DNA of 64,000 nucleotides, taken from the NCBI RefSeq assembly GCF_036588685.1, contig NC_086376.1:16197911-16261910 (forward strand), written 5' to 3'. The position numbers and the translations under genes are program-made. The stretch comes from Mytilus trossulus. Its lineage: Eukaryota; Mollusca; Bivalvia; Mytilida; Mytilidae. Positions 55,880-64,000 of this stretch are shown piece after piece (position 1 is the stretch's first letter; every line of letters begins with the position of its first letter). The notes beneath the pieces are model-generated. The model saw only the letters and a program-made list of their open reading frames with translations, was not told the DNA's origin and did not search any database.

Positions 55880-56222
55880 AAGCCTCAATAAATATTCATG
55901 ATTCTCTTCATAAATCTCTTGAACGTGACAACCAGATGGTTTTAATCTTTTGTGGACAGCTGATCTAATGAGTCTGAAACCCATTTCTTCTACAGTCCTA
56001 TGCCGTAGTCTCCTCTCAATAATTTCAATGATACGAACAGGACCTCAAAACTCAAGTGTAAATCAGGTCCAGTAAAAATAGTTTGTCGTGCTTTAGTTCT
56101 TGCTAATGTTCGTGAGAATGAGACTGTAGTCAGGATATTGGCATATTCCATTGGACCCATACCTTCAGCTCTGTTCATGATGATGGTACCATGTGGAAAT
56201 GTTGCAAATGTGATATCGACCT
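55880..56222 (-). pseudogene. Coding-like fragment of unknown family, one frame break
   Basis: From 56222 one frame runs VDITFATFPHGTIIMNRAEG and on to SFSRTLARTKARQTIFTGPD. Near 56045 protein-like sequence switches to another frame: PVRIIEIIERRLRHRTVEEM, then RLIRSAVHKRLKPSG, ending about 55880. The upstream bases GGTTAG could be a splice acceptor. The two halves look like one basic, helical protein with a single small indel. Family not recognised. It could be a host pseudogene or a transposon gene remnant. Confidence 0.35.
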
Positions 56223-56239
56223 AACCTAGAAAACTAAGC

Positions 56240-57260
56240 ATTGACCAATTAACCAATACAATTATCTCAAGGTCAGATGAAACCTGCAAGTTGGACATAT
56301 ACACCTTACCATCAATCCATACACCAAATATAGTAGACCTATTGCTTATATTATCTGAGATATGGCCTTGACCACCAAAACTTTACCTTGTTCACTGATC
56401 CATGAAATGAGGTCGAAGTCGACTGAAAACGGTCTGAAGGGCACGAGGAACTTGCAAGGTATGCACATACCAAATATAGTTATCCTATTTCACATTATTA
56501 CAAAGAAAATAACGTTACACAAAATGTTAACTTTTTTCAAGTAGTCATTGAAATGTTGAACCATGAAAATGAGGTCAAGGACAATGGACATGTGAAAAAC
56601 AGAAACTTCGTAACATAAGACATCTATATATATACAAAGTACAAAGCATCCAGGTCTCCCCATTTCTAAAATATTGAGCTTTTTAGAAGTTAGCTAACAT
56701 CGCCGCCACCAGATTACTATCCTTATGTTGAGCTTTATGTGACAAAAGACACAGGCTTGACAAAATCAGTTTTTTTTTATGTCTACAGATGCATTTAGAT
56801 ATTGATGGAATATGAGTTTTGACATTAAATGGTTGTGAACAATAACAAACACAGATAATGTTTAAGGTCTACCACAATTTAAACTTTTTGCTAACACAAG
56901 AAAAGATAATGCTTATTTGAAATGTCTACAGAGAGCTAAAATAACAACCACCAATGCATATGTATATTTGCATTGACTTAAGTGATATAATTTACAAAAC
57001 AAGAATGTGTCACAAGTACATGGATGCCCCATCAACACTATCATTTTCTATGTTCAGTGGACCTTGAAAATGGAATCAAATCTCTTATTTTGCATTAAAT
57101 TAGAAAGATTATATCATGGGGGAACATGTTTACTAAGTTTCAATTTGATTGGACTGCAACTTCATCAAAAACTACCACAACCAAAAACTTTAACCTGAAG
57201 CGGGACAGACAGACGGACAAACGAAAGAACAGACAGACAAAACAGTTAAAACATAATGCT
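56240..57260 (+). repeat. R4 mussel repeat with 3' end
   Basis: 56265-56770 repeats the ordered phrases of 20780-21720 (CCAAATATAGTAGACCTATT, TTCACTGATCCATGAAATGA, AAAATGAGGTCAAGGACAAT). At 57120-57240 the related 3' end appears: TTTAACCTGAAGCGGGACAG followed by ACGGACAAACG-type text. Small frames here are not genes. Confidence 0.65.
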
Positions 57261-59590
57261 CAAAAATCGCATTTTAGTCTAAAACAACAAAATCACAATA
57301 ATAAAGGCATGCAATAATTTTCTTATAAATACCAAATGTGTTCAGAAGAGATAAATAAGCTTGTGACACTCGTGTTACACCTTAATATTTGGATTCAAAC
57401 CGTCTCTGTTCAAGACAGAATCAGTGATTAGCAAAATTGAAATAATAAAAAAACAGACAGTCAACAATTTTTTAAGACTTTATTTTCATATAAATATACA
57501 CATAGTTCTAATAAATAAATTTGGAAATGGTTTTCAATAAATCTGTAACAAAGCTAAATTACTACATAAAAGCTCTTTTTTATTTTAAACACAACAGTTA
57601 CAAGTACACCTGTAGTATCTTTACACATAGAAATAAATCATTGATCTGTAATAGAACATGTACACACATAATAACACTCCACCTAAAGCTCTGTGGAGTG
57701 TTACAATGAGTTGAATGGTACTGTTTTAAGAAATTTTTCTTTGTTCTAACTGACTGATAATTTTCTTTCTCAGCACAGTATAGTGATATGCAAAATTATT
57801 GATAGAAACTAAGATCACATGTGTCTATTGTCAATGAAACTAACAACGTCATCATAGGTAAAATAGGGATTAACAGATTATCATTTGTCATCTCAACTTT
57901 ATTGCTTTTCTCAATTTCGCCGTCCTGGCTGAAGCAAGAAAATCAATCTGTTTAGATGATCAACAATAATCTATTAGTAAGGTACTGCTTTCTTTGTCAT
58001 TTATATTGAATGTGAAACAAGTTATGAGGTAAAATCAGGTTAACAAATGTATGAGCATTATTATCTTTATAATGGGAAGTAAAATCCCTCCAAATATATG
58101 ATATTGCTCTGAGGTACAATGGTAATTTTTATCAGTTAAAATGTTTAAACATTGAGAAAATTGTATGATTCTCTTAGTATAAATGCCCATATCAACCTTG
58201 AACACAAAAATAATCTCATTGCGCTCTGCTCTAGGGATTAAATTGGTTGAGGGTTGATAGTGTGTGTGTGTGATATTGAAAAAGTTATAATATGTACATG
58301 TTGTACCAGGGAAAACTTTATTATTGATTTAAACAAATGTTTTTTTTTAAGTAGCCTATGAAACAGTGAGTTATTTTGATTTGATCAGAGACGACTAATA
58401 CTTATCAATGGTATTGAACATACAATTTAATAGTATTCTATACTAAGCATACTATTAAGGATATTACATTAGGTTAGCTAGTACAAGAATGTCTCGCACT
58501 TTAGATTATACTCATTTTGTTTACTAAATCATAATCACAAACACGAATTAATTTGGTTGCATGCTCTAACCATAATTATATATTCAAGCAGAAACAATAT
58601 ATTATCTTCAAAAGTGAGGAAAAATATCATCTAAAAACACTCTCTCTATCTCTCTCTCTCTCTCTCCATATATATAGAACGGATTTCATTTTCTTTGAAA
58701 GCAGATAATGAAGTACATTCAAAGCAATAGCTAAGTTCTGTCAGAGAACTAAAATAAGAAAAAGAAAACATTATTAAATATACCAATAAGAGGCTCTCAC
58801 ACCTCATGAATAGGTTAATTAACCATAAATTGAAACTTTTACAAATTCATGTGCATGGAATAAATATTTCCACTGAATAATCATTGAAAAACAAAAATAT
58901 CCAGAGAAATTAAAGAAAAAAGATTGTTCTAATAATCCTGAGTGAAGGTAGACAAATACATTTTTTGTAAAATATGATACAAACATAACATATAAATAAA
59001 TGGGGAATGTATACATGGGACACAGATGATGCCCTTGCTTAAATATCACATGAAGTTCTAAAGCGAAATCACAGAAGAACGTAAATGTGACGTTACCCAA
59101 ATTTGTACTTGATCTGAGTATTGTGGTAATAAGTATCGGTAGTATGTTTAAGTTTCATTATGTTTGATTGAGGCAAAGTTAAGTTAGAAAACAGAATTGA
59201 AACTTTAACCTTAGACTATATCTTAAAGGTTTACTACAAAAATAACAAAATTAAGCCCATTTATCAGTAAAAAATGAAAAAAATATACAAAAAATCAAAA
59301 TTCTAATGCAATTTGTATGTAACAATTTTTTTCATTGGCTAAAAGTTGCTGTCAAATCCACAGTTGACCAGGCGTAACTAAGGATGGACCCGCCATTTTG
59401 AATTGTTGAATCAACAAATGTTCGATTACTACTATATGATCGAAAATAAAACAACACCTACCTCGAATTCGCCGTTTTAATGTAATTTTATCCGAATTTG
59501 AATCGTTCAGGTAACGCAATAATCTCCAGTTTGTAAGTTTTCATTTGTATGACGTCACGTTTAGCAATGACGTCTTTGCGCAAAAATCTT
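57260..59590. other. Intergenic or distal 3' region of the GMC gene
   Basis: Mostly AT-rich. A CT microsatellite lies at 58640-58668 and a GT run at 58258-58271. A small palindrome AACACTCCAC/GTGGAGTGTT is at 57674-57703. Near 59385-59400, CCGCCATTTTG on the plus strand gives CAAAATGGCGG on the minus strand, a start-like context with only a 14-codon frame. No gene called. Confidence 0.45.
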
Positions 59591-59596
59591 AGAATT

Positions 59597-59761
59597 GGAA
59601 TAACAGTACTGTAGTTGAAGAGTTGCCACCGTCAATTTTGATTTGACTGTCGCAAATCTCCGTTTTACTGTCTCCGCTACGCGTCACCAGTAAAACTGCC
59701 TTTGCGACCGTCAAATCTACAATTGATGGTGGCAACTCTTCAACTACAGTACTGTTATTCC
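59597..59761. mobile_element. Foldback element with about 70-bp arms
   Basis: GGAATAACAGTACTGTAGTT and GAAGAGTTGCCACCGTCAAT (left) are mirrored by ATTGATGGTGGCAACTCTTC and AACTACAGTACTGTTATTCC (right). The loop around 59672-59692 is short and GC-richer (TCTCCGCTACGCGTCACC). Confidence 0.78.
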
Positions 59762-59764
59762 TTA

Positions 59765-60719
59765 ATTTTACCTCACATATTTCCTCTAAATATTAAAAAT
59801 TCTTCTCCCAAAGAATTAACAAATCATCCTGGTAATATAAACACATCGTAAAAAATTAACAGACAACATTTAAATATTCTCTAGAATAGCAAAACAAACA
59901 TTATATGGCAACAATGTGCTTTATACAACCAAAATACAATAGTAAAAAAAATAAAGTATCATTGATGAGCATCCATCTGATTCAACAAGGACAAGCATCA
60001 TAAACAAACATGCATGTAAAATTATAAAATTCAATTAATAAAGTAAAAACAAATTATAAAAATTTACTTGATTATAAATTATAAATAAATCTACAATTAT
60101 GATACAGAGTTTCTTCTGACCATCTAGTGGCAGTAAATAACTGTTTTTTTTCTAATTTCATTTGTGTAAAATTGTTGTTTACAATGAAATGTAATATAAT
60201 AGTGGTTTAAAATGGGGGACTCTTGCACATATGCGTAATTTTTTGTTTTGTAAATTATAAATATAAAATAACATCACATTTCACTTTTTTCTAATTTGAT
60301 GAATAAAAAAAATCTTATTTTATAATCAAAATTGTAGTTCCTCAAAAGTCTTGTAGTTAACGGTCTGAACTGATTATTGTTGTATTGTGTGAGGAAGTGA
60401 CACAGGTAAGAAACAATAGACCATGAACATGATACCCCTCTGGACTATTAAAACAGTGCAAACACAACTCTAAGGTATAATGTATAATCTAATGTGATTT
60501 GTGTGGTTTTCTCATATATTCTATCAAAATAAGTCATGACCTTGTGGTCATAAAACCTTCGAGTATGGTACTCAGGTTCAGAAATCAACCAATCAAAATA
60601 CTGGATTTGTTATTTCGAGTACAAATTTTATACTTTTAAGTACTGCCAAAACCTTTTTGATCGAGACCTTTGATCTTTACAGCTGTTTTATATCAAAAGT
60701 AATTAAAACAAAATATCTA
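59765..60719 (-). other. Probable 3' untranslated or downstream region of the GMC gene
   Basis: AT-rich sequence directly after the GMC stop on the minus strand. No clear polyadenylation site could be fixed. No other gene seen. Confidence 0.35.
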
Positions 60720-63008
60720 TCATAAATTCTTTGTCTTTGCTCTAATATCTGCCACTGTATCCTTCCCTCTGATCATATCTGATGCCTTCTCCCCAATCAT
60801 AATGGATGGAGCATTGGTATTGCCTGATGGAATATTCCTCATGACAGATGCATCTACCACTCTCAGGCCTGCTATTCCTTTTACCCTGCAAATGTTCAGA
60901 ATATCAAATTAAGTTGTACAAAAAGAAAAATTAGCCTATTAATATATCAGGAAATGTTGGTTATATGTCAATGAAACAGTTTGACAAAGTTATTGATGTC
61001 TTAAAAATTTTAACCACAGACCAAACCTAAACATTGACTATATCAATTGCAAATAAAATGCTCCACAGGGCGCAGCTTGATACCACCCCCATAATCAATC
61101 TCAACCTTCCTTTTTTGGTATTGAACCTTGAGGTACAATTTCAGAAAGATCCATAGACATACACACAAGTTATTGTCTGGAAACTAGAAAATACTTATTT
61201 TGACCCATGTTGGCCCAATTGCTCCTCAATTATTGAGATCATAACCCCCAAAAGCAATCCCAACCTTCCTTTTGTGGAATAAACCTTGTGATTAAATTTC
61301 ATAGAGATCCATTCAATTAAACTAAAGTTATTGTCAGGAAACTAAGTGTCTTCGGACTACACTGAGGACGGCAACTACACCGGATGACAAGAACAATATG
61401 ATACCAATATAAAAATCTAGGACTGATATGTTTTGTTTAGTGACATAAACATTAAAGGCTCAAAAACTCAGATATAGGTCATAATGAAACAGACGCAACA
61501 ATTTAAGTAGGAAATATATATTTCATTTTACCCTTCCATATATACTCATGTGATTTATGTCAAAATGTTTGTGGATGAGGAGAAATATTATTTAAGGTGG
61601 TACCTAACACTACAAGGAGATAACTCGGTTAAATCAGCTACACATTTTAATTATGTTGTGTTTTAAGGGAATATTAAGCTTCTCAATGTTCAAAATAAGT
61701 ATGGGTCAAACTGCTATATACATGTATCAGTGTAATTTTTCTGATAAAACGATTGGTTCAATTTTTTTTTATGTTTTTGTCAAATGGTCAAAGTAACTAC
61801 TTTGTTAAAATTTTATAAAAATTAAACCAGTCAAATTAATTTTAGTGAAGGTGTTGGGTACCACCTTAATCGTGAATATGATTTGGTGAATTTGCTAAAA
61901 TCTGCATACAAGCCTAGAGAAAAATTAAATTTTGTTGAACATTTAAATTTGTGTATAGCTTTAAAAAAATGTTATCCAACAAATGATAATGAATCTACAG
62001 TAATAAATACCTCAACTGAGAGTCAACTACTGCAGTAGGATCATTGGTAGCACCCATACGACATGTACTTGTGGGGTGATAAACAGTTTGACCTGCATTA
62101 CGTATACCACACTCCCAGAATGCATCAGAATCATATTCTGTATGTGAACATTTAGGATTTAGGACAACAAGATTCGATTCTTTTGCTCCAAATTTCTGGA
62201 GTTCCTTTGTTTTGATTAATTTTTGTGTAACCCTGATACCTGTTAAAATAAACAAAAAACCTCAGGAAAAGTAAAGCAGCATCCCTTAGATCTATAATTA
62301 ATATTATTTAAATATCAATTCTCAATTATATAAGGAATTCAATAAGAGATGTTTTTAACAAAACTTCTAAATCCTGTTATTATTCAAGTTGTGTCTGTAA
62401 CATCTGAAAGTAAACTCATTGTAGATACAAGGATTGAAATTTTGTATGCCAGATGCACATTTTGTCTACAAAAGAATCATTTTAAGTGACATTCAAATAA
62501 AAAAATTTAGAAGGGAAAAGTTGACAAAAACCCATTATTTCTTATGCGATGTCATCAGGCATGGTACATTTTTTCATGACGTCACAATTTCTTGAGGAAA
62601 GCAAGAAAATTTGATGTCATTATTGAATTTTGACCAAAGAAGAACTTAGATCAAACAAATTACACATTAATTAAATAAAAATAATCAGCAAGTCAGAAAA
62701 AGGATGAATGGTGTAGGAATATGAGAAATTTAATTACCAATATCAAGATATTTCAAAAGAATACATTTCTAAATAGGTATCAAGTACAAAACGACCTGCT
62801 TAACACTAAGTAACCAAACTTAACTACACAAACCTTCTATCAAAACATTCACATCCTCCTCCTGTTCTAGGTAGTGAGGATCTATAGCAGGGTGATCAAA
62901 TGGGTCGGTACTTTTAAGACGAATTTCTCCACGACTTTTTGGATGAATTAATGTGGGCATTATCACCATTGATGCATCAATATTAGCATTAATCATGTTT
63001 TCAATTGA
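60720..63008 (-). CDS. GMC-family oxidoreductase (glucose/choline dehydrogenase-like), last three exons
   Basis: FAD-dependent alcohol or sugar dehydrogenases of this family bind FAD at the N terminus; the C-terminal domain supplies the catalytic His and Asn. Three exons join in frame at canonical GT/AG sites: 63008-62834 (phase 0 start; contains [11 protein letters not shown], the usual opening of the C-terminal domain), 62239-62011 (contains [10 protein letters not shown], matching the HxxGTCxMG signature with its catalytic-region His) and 60885-60720 (contains [10 protein letters not shown] and [12 protein letters not shown], the closing GMC_C motifs with the conserved Asn), ending at TGA 60720-60722. 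The phases fit: G|GT gives Gly, AG|G gives Arg. The FAD-binding half and the start codon lie beyond the window's right edge. Exact substrate is unknown. Intron 62010-60886 has been invaded by two repeats. No disabling lesion is seen in the visible exons. Confidence 0.92.
61045..61400 (-). repeat. Mussel-type repeat in a GMC intron
   Basis: Two diverged units: CAATCTCAACCTTCCTTTTT...TTATTGTCTGGAAACTA and CAATCCCAACCTTCCTTTTG...TTATTGTCAGGAAACTA. A GAGGACGGCAAC-type end and ATGATACCAATATA follow. Non-coding. Confidence 0.6.
61596..61865. mobile_element. 270-bp TTAA-flanked MITE in a GMC intron
   Basis: GGTGGTACCTAACAC at the left is inverted as GTGTTGGGTACCACC at the right, with TTAA immediately outside both ends (61592-61595, 61866-61869). 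TTAA targeting is the habit of piggyBac and Kolobok elements. No coding capacity. Confidence 0.8.
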
Positions 63009-64000
63009 CTGAAATAATAATATATGCATATAATAAGATTGTTTAGTCATGAATACTGGTATAAAGTTAAAGGGGCATAAGTTGTTGCATTCATTTTCAT
63101 TGATTTGATTAAATTTTTATATTCTATTCATAACATCCTAAAACATACATCAAAATTATGAAAAGTCTTAAATAAACAATTTACAATGATATGAGGGAAT
63201 AATATACGTTAATTTACCGTGCCTGAGGGAGATATGAAGATTTTTTCACCCAAGAATATTCATAATTTACAAGGGCTCTGCCCGAGGGAAATATGATATT
63301 TTGAGGGTGAACAAATCTTCATATCTACCGAGGCCAAGAAAAGTGACTGTTTTATTTCATTGCCTAAGATTTGTATACAATCTTAACTTCAAATATTTGT
63401 TTGCATACAGGCATGTTTTCTTATCTGCTTGTTTTCATTACTAAACACAACATGTACATATTGATAAACAGTATGGATAAGCATTTTAAAATTATTTAAT
63501 TAGTTTTTTTGATTTAACGTCTGAAAAAAATTTGAACACGATAATGATATTTGCTAAAGCTTTTTAGATGATAAGAAGTTCAAGACGCTAATAATGTACA
63601 TAAATCATGCGTAATGTCGCACAATTTAGTCTCGACGTTTCAATGGGGAATATGATACTCAGAGGTGAATATGAAGATTTGTTCGACGTCACATGTGAAA
63701 GTATCAACCAATCAAATGGTGATTTCGCTATCAAAATCAACATGCAGTGGAATAATATATATCAGCAATTCATGTTTTTTAGATAGATTTGAAGGAGACT
63801 GTACATGGGTTTTTTTTAGATCAGAAATTTTAATAAAGATTTTATCTAGATAGGAAGTCAACAAAATTAATATAAACCAGATGTATTAAAGTTATTTCAA
63901 ACTGTTACTGTTACTGTTACTGGTATGTTCCTCCTATCTAAGGAGCACTCCCGAAGGATAAGAATATGAATATTTACATGTATATGAATATTTACAGGGA
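63009..64000. other. Intron or upstream part of the GMC gene, right edge
   Basis: No further GMC exon was recognised to the window end. 63218-63335 holds a loose foldback (GAGATATGAAGATTTTTTCA ... GTGAACAAATCTTCATATCT). A GTTACT hexamer run is at 63903-63920. Confidence 0.45.

Noticed and set aside
59385..59430. CAAAATGGCGG start-like context on the minus strand
   Set aside because: It opens only a 14-codon frame and has no visible downstream exon.

Overview
This window looks like nuclear DNA from a marine bivalve mollusc, most likely a Mytilus-type mussel. It is AT-rich, has very low coding density and contains spliceosomal introns. Most of it is interspersed repeats of kinds I recognise from mussel genomes: a CCACATGTGG-containing element, an element with a GACGCGCGTTTCGTC core, one starting GATGTGGTATGAT, and a GCAGCAACCCAAC repeat with a 3' hairpin. 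The species is inferred from recalled repeat families and not from a search.

Layout. 1-13 kb: intergenic, with a 63-bp tandem repeat (and a diverged duplicate near 7.5 kb), mussel-type interspersed repeats and a TIR element carrying a nested foldback. 13.8-17.5 kb: a 3.66-kb TIR element with a perfect 9-bp target duplication, inserted into an older repeat whose uninterrupted relatives lie at 1.4-2.4 kb and 22.1-22.8 kb. 18-26.6 kb: nested repeats, including a 645-bp element with a TTA duplication, a TA-flanked MITE inside a tandem repeat that itself interrupts another MITE, and a 36-bp minisatellite. 29.6-32.1 kb: a possible small first-exon ORF and a 365-codon single-exon ORF (minus strand) of an uncharacterised, probably transposon-associated family. 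32.3-36.6 kb: a tRNA-derived SINE followed by about 4 kb of a 29-bp minisatellite with higher-order structure. 37-42 kb: two decayed non-LTR retrotransposons, one split by a later insertion, and a small ORF that resembles the start of the 365-codon ORF. 42-45.4 kb: repeat arrays and MITEs.

45.85-51.51 kb: the best-defined unit, a DIRS-like tyrosine-recombinase retrotransposon on the minus strand. Its order is Gag-like protein, reverse transcriptase/RNase H, tyrosine recombinase, then the N-terminal half of an SGNH (GDSL) hydrolase. It is bounded by GC-rich inverted terminal repeats built from reiterated GCGCCCGGG blocks. A frameshift inside RNase H and the truncated hydrolase suggest that this copy is dead or nearly so.

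53.6-56.3 kb: two degraded protein-coding remnants, a head-to-tail SINE array and a perfect 44-bp inverted repeat. 60.7-63.0 kb: the only confident host gene, the last three exons of a GMC-family oxidoreductase (glucose/choline dehydrogenase-like) on the minus strand. Its introns carry a TTAA-flanked MITE and another mussel-type repeat. The gene continues beyond the right edge.

The host gene and the transposable elements show no functional link. The window is best read as a record of layered transposon insertion around one partial metabolic gene.
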